Part shown: piece after piece, positions 44,251 to 55,449 of the stretch
Layout of the letters: every line of letters starts with the position of its first letter
Numbering within the stretch: the stretch's first letter is position 1
NCBI GenBank assembly: GCA_028023455.1
Contig: JAQFVV010006215.1
Span: forward strand, 8,109,230-8,173,229
DNA length: 64,000 nt
DNA from: Epiperipatus broadwayi
Taxonomy: Eukaryota; Onychophora; Udeonychophora; Euonychophora; Peripatidae
Direction: 5' to 3'
The notes under the pieces: model-generated
What the model was told of the DNA's origin: nothing
Seen by the model: only the letters and a program-made list of their open reading frames with translations
Databases searched by the model: none
Position numbers and translations under genes: made by a program

Positions 44251-47200
44251 ATTCCAATGTAATGAAAGACAGGATATTTTATTGCAGTTACTGCATATAA
44301 AACTATTAAGTTTATAATTGTAAAATCACATCTTTCAATTTGATATGTGAACCAAATACATGATATAAACTTCCTAAAAATAACTTCTTCATGAACTTCG
44401 GCATGGTTTTCATGGAAGAAACAGACCCCATTTACATTATCAAGATTATCTCAATTAAACTATATAGAAGTATAATTTTAAATGTTTCATAGGGAAATGA
44501 GAATCAGGATAGAACACAATGAAGAGGCAGCAATTAGATAAAATATTGAAGTCTTTCAGAAAAAAAAGTTAGTTGCAGAAGAAATGAAAGACAGAATCAC
44601 AAAATACCATCTAAATAGAATGATGGACATGAATGTTCTATGTATTGATGCATTTGTAGTTCATAGATTCATTTCTATAGATGATGCAAAACATAACTCT
44701 AGTTTTTTATTATTTGTCTTTCTACCTTTTTTATTTCTTGAAGTTTAATGGCTGCACTTATTTAGAAATTGCTGCTACTATCCATCCAAAAATCCTCTAC
44801 TATTTAATCACAGTAAAATTTGTCAGAGTTTAGACTTAAATTATTCATATTTAGTATTTTTCATTTAGTTCTGCCAATATTTGTGACTTTGAAGTAAAGT
44901 ACACAACTCCTTTTCAAATCAATTATTTTTCTAATTAAATGTCTTATTTGTTTTACATTCAAATAATCTACAATTAAGATAATTAAATATAAGGTTACTA
45001 TAGAAATTGATATAATACCACACATTTGTTCAATTCTTAGATTCTAAAGAAAACTGTAAAAACAATTAAGACATCAATCAAATAATAAAAAAAAACATTG
45101 TGAAAATAGTGTTTTCAGTCACATGTCTGTAATTTTTACTACTATTGAATTTTTTCAGTACTAGTACATCCATAACAATCTACTTATTATTTTCCAAGTT
45201 CAATCAAATACATTTTGTGGTAATACAATTATTTTTGATACATTATAAATGATATTAATTTAAAAATATGATTAAATTTTAAGCCAGAGGTTTTTATTTT
45301 TAATTTTAATGTAAAAATGTTAAACTAAAATATAGAAAAAATAATAATTAAATTTAGTTTATTTTACCCATAACATTTCCTAACAAAGTCAGTCAAATAA
45401 CAATTAATAAATTACAATACTAGCAGTATTTAATAGTCTCTTTTAAAAAGTTATAAAAATCACTGGAATAACAGGTCACTTCAGTATTCTATTTCATTGC
45501 AATCAGAAAACATCTACTATATTTAACTTAATGATAAATCGACTGGAGTTGAGAGTAAAAATTATTAAACTTTAACTAAGAATTATAGTACTTTAATTTA
45601 TTATCAATATATAATTTTCAATTAAAGTTTAACTTTTTCACTGTCTTATATATGATCTTATAATTTTCAGTTAAGATCTTTTAATTATTAATGATACATT
45701 CTAAATCAAACAAATCATAGATTTCTAATAAAGTTTAATTATCTATTTTAATTTCTGTTTCTTTTATAAACATCAATATTGTTAGATTTATAAAAAATGC
45801 GGAGGCAATATGGTTAAAACTATAAATCTTTATTAACAATAAATAGCAAAGTAACAAAGTACATGAAATAACCAATGTTTTGCTGAAAAAGTAATTTTGA
45901 GTGTAAGTACAATTCTGTCATACTTTTTAAACCATGTTGTTTGTGTATAGAATAATCAAGTCACATTTCATAATTAATTATCATTTTATAGTCAATTAAT
46001 GGTAATTACATTACATTACATTCATCATAGAGTAAATTGTAACTATATTAGTGCTATTTGCTAAGTTTATTATGAAATAAATCATTATGTTTATACATAT
46101 AAAAACAATCGATTATTAAGATAAAAATACAAAACGAAAGCTTTTATTACTCAGTAATAAATTTACTTTATCAGTGTCCGATGGTGATGATTAACTAGTC
46201 TGGAAATATTAGACATGTTAGAAATGATTATCCCAAGATTTGTCACTCTTATTTAATTACTAAACATAGTCATAATGAGAAATATATGTCTTCTTTGTTT
46301 GAAAATATTATTGGTTGATATAATTTTAGTAGAGTTGATTGGTATTAATAGTTTCAATCTATTATTTCAAACTTTGTGATATAAAACAATTGGATTCAAT
46401 TGATTTATGAGATTTCAAAGATAGATGAAGGCTATCTTATATATAAAATCCATATTTGCTGTTATCTGCTAGGCTAATGTATATTTGTCAGTAAGGCTGC
46501 CATGTGTCAAATTCACAATTGAACAATCACAAAAAAATAAATAAATTTTTTTTATAGCTAACTAAACCATATTTTATATTATGAACATTTTATGCAAATC
46601 TTTATTTTTATTAATCAGTAATTTTTACTTTATATGAATCTGTAACTTTTATTAGGGAGCATATTTTATGCAAAATAAATAATTTCACCAATAGTAAAAC
46701 ACTATTTTTATAGTTGTCCATAAAGTTATCAAATTCACATATCAAATATAACAGGTATATTTTAAAATTTTAATTTTGTTTTAAAATTTTAATTTTTGCC
46801 AGATGATGACAACCTTTGAGGCCAGGCTGGGTACACAAAACTATTAATAAAGCTAAATGTATTAATACTTTAACAATGGACGGATACTTTTCTCACATTT
46901 ATTTATACAATATTAAGATCTTTTGTAAGCCTTTACATAGGCTGGGTACATCTGATCTTATTAATAATTATAGGTCAATTAAATTTTATTTATTTTTTAT
47001 AGTTTTTTTTCTTTATTTTTTTATATAAAATTCAGTATAGATTTGTGTTATTCAAACAGTTTAATGATTACTTAAAACTAACTTATAGATCATTACAAGT
47101 CAAAAGTTAAGGTCTCAGTGACAAGTGACTTCATTCTCAGCCATCTAATGTTTTGATTATTGTTTTTACTGTCACATAAAACGTTCATTTCTAAGTATGA

Positions 47201-47580
47201 TAGTTTTATAAGTGTAAAGATATAATAATTACACACACACATACATTGTATTATATTTGAAGCTTTTGCAATTTTTTTTTACATCAATATATTTAACACA
47301 AACATTTCAAATTACAATACTTTAAATATTTTAAGGTTTATTGCTTACATTTATAAGACAATTTGACAAATGCATAAAAATAATATAACAATAAAAAAAT
47401 AATTAAAATATTTCTATACTTATAAAAATATATAATTTTGTATAAATTCTCATACTGTAAATGATCTTAAAGTATGCAATATAAAATTAATTTTTTTTTA
47501 AAAACTAATATGAAACACTATTTGTTTTGATTTTCTTTAAACATTATATAAAATTATAAATAAATGAGAATTTAATTTAC
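44251..47580. other. Intronic DNA, no gene recognised
   Basis: Part of the 11-kb intron between exons 47581-47657 and 36491-36575. GGCTGGGTACA occurs twice (46827 and 46939) in a slightly G+C-richer stretch, and simple A+T runs are common. No protein or RNA similarity was found. Confidence 0.55.
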
Positions 47581-47657
47581 TTGCTATCAAGATAAAATGC
47601 ATCACACTCATCGCCAAGAAGTTCTACTTTAGGACTGGAACCACTGCCGATTTCATA
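47581..47657 (-). CDS. Cadherin gene, third visible exon (77 bp)
   Basis: Acceptor TTATTAG|TAT, donor AA|GTAAAT. It encodes residues 119-143 plus two bases of Asn144: YEIGSGSSPKVELLG followed by DECDAFYLDS. YxIxxGSSPxxxL is the strand after the DxD motif in EC repeats. It joins EEKFCFT from exon 50545-50698 and ICLLPKVELDRE of exon 36491-36575 in phase. It is very short but fits between both neighbours in frame and in domain order. Confidence 0.88.
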
Positions 47658-47879
47658 CTAATAAATAGTTTTAAAATTATATATATAATGCCTTAAAATA
47701 GTGTTTTAAATTTAATATCATAATTATTTTTTAATCTTAACTATTTTTACATTAATTATTAATTAATATGAATAAACACAATAGCTGGAGGTACATTGTA
47801 AGAAAGTACTTGATATATACAAATGAAATGTTATCCAGATACATCCGTGTATAATTAATTGTAGTAAAAATATATATAG

Positions 47880-48760
47880 CAAAGTTTGAGCCACGTCACA
47901 CTGGTCATCATCTGGGTAATAAATATGAAAAAAGTTGTGGAGTCGTTGTAAACATAAACATAATAATAATGAATGATAAAAAACAGATAAAAATAATAAA
48001 TGTCAGATATTATTTAGATTAATGAGTTTTTAAAAAACTCATCCAAAAAAAAAAGGTAATTTGCATGCATCCTCACATTTCTTGATACAATCTGGCCTTT
48101 TAAGGATATCAATGGCTTCTCTGATTTGACATTGTTGGAGAGTGTCACATATGAACAATACTCTCATGCAACCTGTATTTATAGCATGGAGAGAATGTGC
48201 TGCTGATGATGAGTGTTTCTTAGTTGCATTAATACATTAATCTCTTCTAACACTGATGCAACAATTGCTCATATCTACATAAGAAGCTTTATAAATGTTA
48301 TATGAAATTTCATAAACTCCATGGGTTTCAAGAGATTGAATCTTTAGGCTTGGATAAAATGTTATTAATTTTTTGATAAATAGTATGTGTTGCTTTTATA
48401 TTGTAATGTTTCAGAATATGTCCAATATTGTCTGTAGTTCCTTTTATATAAGGAATGCAAACTCTAATAGTTGTTTCTCCTTTTTTTGTTGTTGCTAATT
48501 TTGATTATTTTGGGCTTGAATTAAGGCTCAATATATGGTTTTATTCTTATAGGCATTACCTAACAAGACACTGCATACACGAAAAGTTTTTGCTACAGAA
48601 AACATTTGAGCTGAATGATGATGTCATAAAAATTGTAGATATCTGTCAGTGTGTAGATTTTCAAAAAGTTGAAAAAGAAAAAAAATATTCTGTTTTTTTT
48701 GGTGACAAGTACATCAAGAAAATGCAGTTTCCCATCAGTCTCTGTTTTCATTGTAAATTT
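47880..48760 (-). pseudogene. Penelope-like element: RT end, GIY-YIG nuclease and 3' tail
   Basis: Minus strand from about 48750: FTMKTETDGKLHFLDVLVTK, then HTDRYLQFL-stop-HHHSAQ, the conserved end of the PLE RT. It continues IPYIKGTTDNIGHILKHYNI and INNILSKPKDSI (linker), HGVYEISYN then KASYVDMSNCCISVR (GIY-YIG core and arginine, degraded), HAINTG and QCQIREAIDILKRPDCIKK. The same tail family forms the palindrome at 6.4-7.5 kb. Past the stop, 47915-47883 (minus) reads GATGATGACCAGTGTGACGT-type sequence ending CTCAAAC, a degraded hammerhead as expected at PLE ends. The long plus frame over 48455-48868 is antisense to this element. Confidence 0.83.
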
Positions 48761-49093
48761 AATTTTAGAATTATATTGTTGTTTATATGTGTGAAAAAAA
48801 TCATAATTTATCTGTGTTGCCAGATTTTAAATATATTATCTATATATCTGAGCCAAACGAGATTTTAAAGGTGTTGTTTCTAAAGCACAGATTTCTACAC
48901 ATTCTACAAATAAATCAGCTATTACCCCTAAAATGGATGAGCTTATCAGAGTATCAAAAGTCTGCTTCTAATACTGTCCATTATACATGCAAACATATAT
49001 ATATATGCACACATATTACGTTGGTATTTTAGTTTTATATAAATAAAAAAAAAACTAAATATTAATTAATTTTGATTTTGAAGTTCAATAAGC

Positions 49094-49835
49094 AAAATTA
49101 TATATATACAACTTTTCATTTCTTCTCATTCTTTTTAAATTATAGCACCAACGTAATAAATATATAAAATATATATACATTCTTCCTTTTTCTTTTCAAA
49201 ACTTGTTTATTCAGCATTTTACTATAATTTTATTTTTTCCATTATAACAACGTTTCAATTACAGTCTATATTCATTATCAAGTTTTCCATAAAGTCAAAA
49301 TAATTATTCCAACCAAATAATGTTTATAATATATAATCTTCTTTGAATAGTTTTAATTTATTATTCAAATAATCTTCAATAATTCATATAATCTTCTTCC
49401 ATAACAATGTTCAAATCTTCAATCTATTATCTTCAAAAATTCATCCATTCATATATTTTATATATTTATTATGTTGGTGCTATAATTTAAAAAGAACAAG
49501 AATAAATGAAAAGTTGTATATATAATTTTATTTATATTTCATTTACTTGGATGAATTTTTGAAGATAATAGATTGAAGATTTGAACATTGTTATGGAAGA
49601 ATATTATATGAGTTATTGAAGATTATTTGAATAATAAATTAAAACTATTCAAGGAAGATTATATATTATAAACATTATTTGGTTAGAATAATTATTGTCT
49701 TTATGGGAAACTTGATAATGACTATAGAATGTAGTTGAAACGTTATGATGGAAAAAATAAAATTATAGTAAAATGTTGAATAAATAAGTTTTGAAAAAAA
49801 AAAAGAAAGAATGTATATATATATTTATTATATAT
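49094..49835. repeat. Compound palindrome of about 740 bp with degraded hammerhead cores
   Basis: Arm Y (49153-49446) recurs inverted at 49549-49835 with few differences (ATTTTTGAAGATAATAGATT, ATTATTTGGTTAGAATAATT). A second segment X (49094-49175) recurs inverted at 49452-49530 (GAAAAGTTGTATATATAATT, TGTTGGTGCTATAATTTAAA). Each Y arm carries the same motif: plus 49711-49741 and minus 49282-49252 read TTGATAATGACTA...TAGTTGAAAC or close. This is a PLE-type hammerhead with two core substitutions shared by both arms. No ORF. Confidence 0.85.
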
Positions 49836-50544
49836 TTATTAAGTTGGATAAGCTATCCATATTGGCATATTATCTCCTTTTAAAGTTTTTATAGGAGATT
49901 AAAATTAACTACAAATGAAATTTAAGTTTTATTTTGGGAAAAACTTATTTTTTAACTCAGAAGATTTTATCATTCAATATTGGATTAGTAGATTTTATTT
50001 CAATACCCCCCTCCATACTTTCATTATCTCAGCTGGTTTAAACTTAACTTATTCAAAAAACATAAGATTAGATGACTGATAATCACATGTAACTACACAT
50101 ATAAAACTAATATATAGTCTGAAGTAGAATATACACTTACAATTTTTAGAACTAAATAATAGATTTCTAAAGTTTTAAGCTTGTATTATCTTATTATTAT
50201 AATATTATTGTCTTTAAAATAATTTCTCAAGCCATAAAATATTATACAGCACTATAATAACATTGATTAACTAACATAATAGATAGCTAGGCCAAATGGA
50301 TAGCCCTATTTATCAGTTAAATATTATTACTTTTTTTTTTTTTTTTAGAGAAAACAGCACAATTTCTGTATGTAGGATACTTAATAAAGGCCACGTGCCC
50401 AAAAGCACAGAGTTACAATATATATATCAAAATGCAGTAAAATTCACATAAATTATAGTTATTTTTAGAAGTACTCTTGACTATACATATATTTTGGAAA
50501 GAATACAGACATCAAAATTAATTTATTACATATATATATTTTAC

Positions 50545-50698
50545 CGTGAAACAAAATTTTTCTTCTAAATCGATAGATCCTTCTGTAAAAATTATCTCAT
50601 AAAAACTATTTTCGAATTTTGGCTGAACTGGCTTTGAACAGTTCAAACGAACAATACATTCCCCATTTACTGTAATATGCAGCAGTGCCACTGATGTT
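50545..50698 (-). CDS. Cadherin gene, second visible exon
   Basis: 154-bp exon, acceptor TTTCAG|AAC, donor ACG|GTAAAA. The first base completes Arg67; 51 codons follow (residues 68-118). TSVALLHITVNGECIVRLNC ends one EC repeat, SKPVQPKFENSFYEI opens the next, and FTEGSIDLEEKFCFT runs to the exon end. Unusually, the inter-repeat linker lacks DxNDN and holds two cysteines instead. The following repeat also lacks a clear DxD calcium motif before YEIGSGSS. Both features point to a partly calcium-independent junction. No further coding frame was found on this strand in the introns on either side. Confidence 0.88.
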
Positions 50699-51983
50699 CT
50701 GAAATTAAGAATAAACATTTATTCAATGAAAAACAAATTCCAAACTAAATAATACACAATAAGGTAGAAGAATAAAAACTGTCAATCAATTTTTTTTAAA
50801 AAATATTGGACAGTATAAAATTGTGATGAGGAAATGCTAAGAAAAATAAATAAGAAATTATTGGTAGTGTATGTATATTATAAAAATTGTTTGATGTGGA
50901 ATTTGTAAAGTCATAGCATTTAGAAATTTCTAAATAGTACTTTGGTAGTGACAATTGAAAATTTTTATTATTGCATGAGATAGATGATGCTATCTTATAA
51001 AATGAATGGAGACAACAAAAGATATTGTGAACATATAAAGTTGTAAGAATATTTTTTCGATAGCAAATCACATTAGTGCGAGTATATGTAATGATGATAA
51101 AAAACTAACTAACGTATATATATATGTATACACACAGCAATTTGATATGCATTTACCTGTCATGTGTACCAGCATTATAAAAAAAAGAGAACTCCAACTC
51201 AAAAAAATATTTCTTTCTATTTATCCGACTTCCAGATTACTACTAATAATAGCAAATATTTGAAACAAGTCAAAAACAATACAATGATTACATTGTCAAG
51301 CTTTCAAATTTAAATTATGGCAACATTAATTATTAATGATTTTAATAACCTTATTTCTAATATATAATAAATATATCTACAATATATTACTGGATGGAGA
51401 ATTTTTTTCATAAACAACAAATCAATATATATTTAATTATTAATATTGTCCCCCCCCCATGTTATAGACAAACGTTATCAATCTAAATTAGAAAGTTTGT
51501 TAATTTTGTCAGAGTATTATTTTTGTTTTGTTTAAAACTTCACTACGATTAGTACAATATACAGTACTAATATTGTAGACAAAATAAGTAGAGGTATCTT
51601 TTTTTCTGCTTAGTTATGCAAATTCTCTGTAATGCTGGAAGTCGTGATAGGTTTAGTTAAATATATGTTGAATTGATATTTATTAGAATAAATCTGTCTA
51701 TCTCCGACATGCAGTAGATATATATTTGAATATAAGTATAATTTATATACTTGGAGTTTAAATGTAATATAAGGGATTTGAACACAGACTTTAAAGCTCC
51801 CTTAGCTTATCCACTCTATCTCATACAACCAATGCATATGATTACACACATTGAAAAATAAATTATTTCCAATATATGTATTTTGTGCTGAACCAGCACT
51901 TAGGAAAGTTTCAAGATTTGCTATCTTAATATAAACCAAGCACTGATTATATATATGTGTATGTGGAAGATGATGATCTAGAC

Positions 51984-54599
51984 CAGGGGTCAGCAATCTT
52001 TTAGTAATGTAGTGCTGAACCTATGTTACAATATTATTCCCCGTGCCGATATGATTTTACCAATCTTATTATTTTATATACTATCAAAATTGATTGTTAT
52101 AATGGGCTTCAAAGTTGTATATAATATTATAGTATATAATATATACTATTATATAATATATACTTTTAAAGTCCATTATAACTGGATCTTATATTATTGA
52201 TCATTCAATATTTTAAAATACTTAGAATCACTTGAAAAGTACCTTTTTTTAAATTTGTAATTTTTAACATGCTTATTAAAAATTATATTACAAATTACAA
52301 CTTTTACTTGTACAAAATATATAATTTAAATAAGACAAAAATATCATGAATTCTAATATGACTAGCCATTTTTATTATTAAACTAAATTAATGTGAACCT
52401 TGCCCTTGTACCCCTTTGCCCAATGTCAGGAATGTAAGTGGGTCACTTTTAGCTTCACACATGATTCTGAATGTTCAGGTGTTAGGCAACTTCTTTCTGA
52501 ATTCAAAATATTTTTCATATGTGAGAAAATTTGTTCACATAAGTAGGTTGAACCAAATGCTGAAAACAGAGCATGAGCAGTTTTACAAAGAATTAAATCT
52601 TTTAGGTAATGATATCCAACAATTGAGAATGACAGCCAACTTTTCTAGATAGTTCCCGTCAAGAGTTTTTCCACAATTCTGATGACATTAATTCAATTAA
52701 TTCCATTTCAAAACTATCAATATCCATCCACTCAAAAAGTGATAAATCAAATTGAGTCATTTTAAAATCAATTAAGTCGGGTTTTATGAGAAAAGAAAAT
52801 ATGGGTGTGTGTATTTGGAAGTTTTCATATCGTTTGGAAAATTCTTCTCTGAGAGCTTCACTGTATTTTTGAAGTTCATCTTTGTTAATGTTAAATTGAT
52901 TTGCATGGGCCTTTACATTTGGAAAGTACTTGTAGGTTAGTGGTAATATAATGCCAAAATATATCTAATTTTGATGCAAATTCTTTCCAATATTCAAAAA
53001 AATTCTTGTACTGTTTGACACTTTCATTGCAAATGCAAGTTTAACTCATTCAGGTGTTGAGTTATATCAGTCAGAAACATCAATTTGCATAAACAGTCTT
53101 CATCATTTATTTCTGGATAATGTTGTACTTTTTCATCAAGAAATATCTTGATTTCTTTCAGACATGATACAAACCTGTTCAAGACATTACCTTGATTAAT
53201 CCAATGAACATTACCATATAGAGGGAGTTCTATATATGCACTATTCATTTCTTGCAAAAGAAATTTAAATTGCCTGTGTTAATGAAGAATGAGAAATTAT
53301 GAAATTAATTATTTTAATGACAGTGTCCATTACAGAATTCAAGCATTGTGATGAGATTTTTGCAATTAAATTTTCCTGGTGTATAATGCAGTAGAAACTC
53401 AATATTTGATGTTTAATATGATTTTCAAGAAGTTTAACAAATATCTTTTTCTTTCTGACCATTGCACAACTGGCATCAGTAGTAACACTAAATATTTTAT
53501 TTATGTTAATTTTCTGATTTTCAAAATAATTGAAAAATGCAGTGAAAATATCATGTCCCTTTGTTGTACCAGTAAGAGGAATCAAGCAACACAATCCTTC
53601 ATAAATATGATTGTTGTCACAATATTGTGCAACTATTGCTAGGCATGCCACATTATTTACATCAGTGATTTCATCACCAGCAACACTGAATACAAACTGG
53701 TTTTCTGTTTTGTTGTTACATCTTCAGCCATGTCAGTTATTCTTCTTTGAATTGATCTTGCAAAAGCTGGTATTTCTCAAATTCGAGACAGTATTGTTTG
53801 TTTATATTGGTAGATCACTGAATAAGATTTCAGCACTTTTCAAAAATGTTTCTTTGATGAAATTGTCCATCTGTGAAAGGTTTGCCTTTCGAAGCCACAC
53901 AATGAGCAATTATATAACTACATTCGGTGGCTTTATTTTGGGTTTCAATTATTTGACTAAAATAAGTAGTTTGTTTCTTAAAGGCAGAAACAGCTCTTTT
54001 TATAGCTTCACTTTTCTCATCTGAGTTTTTAAACATGAACACATGTTTAGTTTGATAATGTCTTTGAACAGTCAAGGTGTGACACACAATACTTTCACAG
54101 CATAATGTACACACAGTAAATCTTTTTGCTGTACAAATCCATATTCATTTGTCCAAGAGTCTTGAAAAGAGTGAATATCACATTTTTGTCTTTTGTGGGA
54201 CATTTTGGGAATCTCTCACTCAGTATGTCACGAGAATCTCTTTTTTGAAAGAAACGCTACCAATGAGCGTTGATTATTTATCATTCAACTACTGAAAATA
54301 GCTTTCTAGAATTGATAACGTAATAAGCTTTTTATTTGGATTACGATCTCATTTTTTAATATTATCAGAAGTAAAATGTGAATATTTACAATTTATTTCG
54401 CTAGCAAACAATATCTTTTAAAGGAAGTCAAGTGTATTATTTTCTGATAAATAATAATTTAATCGTAAATTCAATGTTGAATGTAAAAACAAAAAAAAAA
54501 GACCCTGTAAATAAAATATATATTTTTACTATTTCAATTTATTCAGAGTGCCATTGATAATATGTGCCAAGCATGGCACATGTGCTATAGGTTGCCCTG
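51984..54599 (-). mobile_element. hAT transposon (2,616 bp) with 8-bp target duplication
   Basis: Left end CAGGGGTCAGCAATCT and right end (reverse complement) CAGGGCAACCTATAG are imperfect terminal inverted repeats of the widespread CAGGGGTCGGCAACC class. The 8-bp duplication ATCTAGAC flanks it exactly at 51976-51983 and 54600-54607. Internally it encodes a nearly complete but broken BED-finger transposase on the minus strand. It belongs to a different hAT lineage from the element at 165-1668, judging by its ends. Confidence 0.95.
52440..54203 (-). pseudogene. hAT transposase (BED finger, GTF2IRD2/ZBED-like), broken
   Basis: The putative start ATG is at 54203: MSHKRQKCDIHSFQDSWTNE. After a frameshift, the BED-type finger CTLCCESIVCHTLTVQRHYQTKH follows at 54111-54043. 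It has the pattern C-x2-C-x14-H-x4-H, given here as key residues Cys-Cys-His-His. Frame 53651-53265 holds YEGLCCLIPLTGTTKGHDIF, VTTDASCAMV (the catalytic aspartate region) and IIHQENLIAKI. 53257-53024 holds YGNVHWINQGNVLNRF (usual RWLSRGKVLxRF). About 52930-52700 holds EALREEFSKRYENFQ, and a degraded C-terminus near 52550 resembles the (G)STYxCExxFS box. At least four frame breaks make it inactive. Confidence 0.88.
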
Positions 54600-54653
54600 A
54601 TCTAGACCAACTGATGAGTGCTGGTTCAGCAGGAAATACTTATATTGGAGATC
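54600..54653 (+). ncRNA. Near-intact hammerhead ribozyme (copy VI)
   Basis: Plus strand: GATCTAGACCAA (its first G is the last base of the hAT element), CTGATGA (54611-54617), stem II GTGCTG-GTT-CAGCAG with five pairs and a G-G mismatch at the innermost position, GAAA (54633-54636), TACTTAT forming a three-pair stem III, A17 at 54644, then TTGGAGATC. All core residues are present. The only defect is the 10.1-11.1 pair of stem II. The hAT insertion cut the upstream edge of stem I, but the 8-bp duplication restored it. Confidence 0.8.
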
Positions 54654-55449
54654 ATTTATCTTTTTCATGAGTGTGGACATGTGTATTGGTTTTAGGAGAC
54701 AGAATGAATAGCCTAAGGGAGCTTGAAAATCTGTATTTAAATCATCTGTGTATATATATAAGAGAACCAGTTGCAATTGTTAATTAAAATTCAAATATAA
54801 AATATCTATATTACCTCAATACTAAATTATTCTAGCAGTGCTTTATTCAGACTTTATGTGTTTCTCACAAGGAGCAACTGTTGGAATAATGTAGCTTTGA
54901 GGTGCTATAGACATTTTATGTATGTGATGTTTAACTGCAGAAAGAAGTTTGCTGTTAATTGAAAGAGAAGATATTTGATTTGTATTTGAGGCAAGAAACT
55001 GAGCATATCAAATTAACTAATATTCAGTCTACATATTCTTGTCATTACAGCTGTTATTGCTAATACAGTAGACAAACATAGATGGGCTATACAACATCCC
55101 ATAATCATGTTTTTTTTTGTAAATTTCTGAATTTAAAACAAAAAAAATCCACCATAGTCTTTCTTATAAATTGACTAATAGTTCTTAACTAAATACCAGT
55201 CGAGTTTTCTTGAAGGCAGGATGAATGTATGATCTTTTTAAATATTTATAACCATTCAAATAACACTAAATTCTGGTCCTTACTTACAGAAGACTACAAA
55301 GGCATTGACTAAGACAGTGATTGGTGGCCAAAGATAGTGGGAGCTAACATTGTCCAGAATGCAAACCCATGTTGCCATTTAATTTGTTGAACTACCTATA
55401 ACTTCAGCTCACTACTTTCAGGTAAAGAAAAATTGTTAGACTTTGTGAA

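Larger units (their letters stand above)
51761..54750. repeat. Hammerhead repeat palindrome (copy VI) split by a hAT insertion
   Basis: Left arm 51761-51897 starts AATGTAATATAAGGGATTTG, and the B-box-like GGGATTTGAACACAGACTTT follows. The other arm, 54600-54750, ends in the inverse (AAGGGAGCTTGAAAATCTGT). Between them, 51898-51983 (TTTGCTATCTTAATATAAAC, GATGATGATCTAGAC) flows directly into CAACTGATGAGTGCTGG at 54608 once the hAT element 51984-54599 and its duplicated 8 bp are removed. The hAT is therefore younger than the palindrome. Confidence 0.88.

Noticed and set aside
48455-48868. Plus-strand 137-codon frame, one of the longest in the window
   Set aside because: The opposite strand encodes recognisable Penelope-like RT and nuclease segments, so this frame is an antisense shadow.
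53379-54024. Plus-strand frames of 87 and 137 codons
   Set aside because: They are antisense to the hAT transposase on the minus strand.
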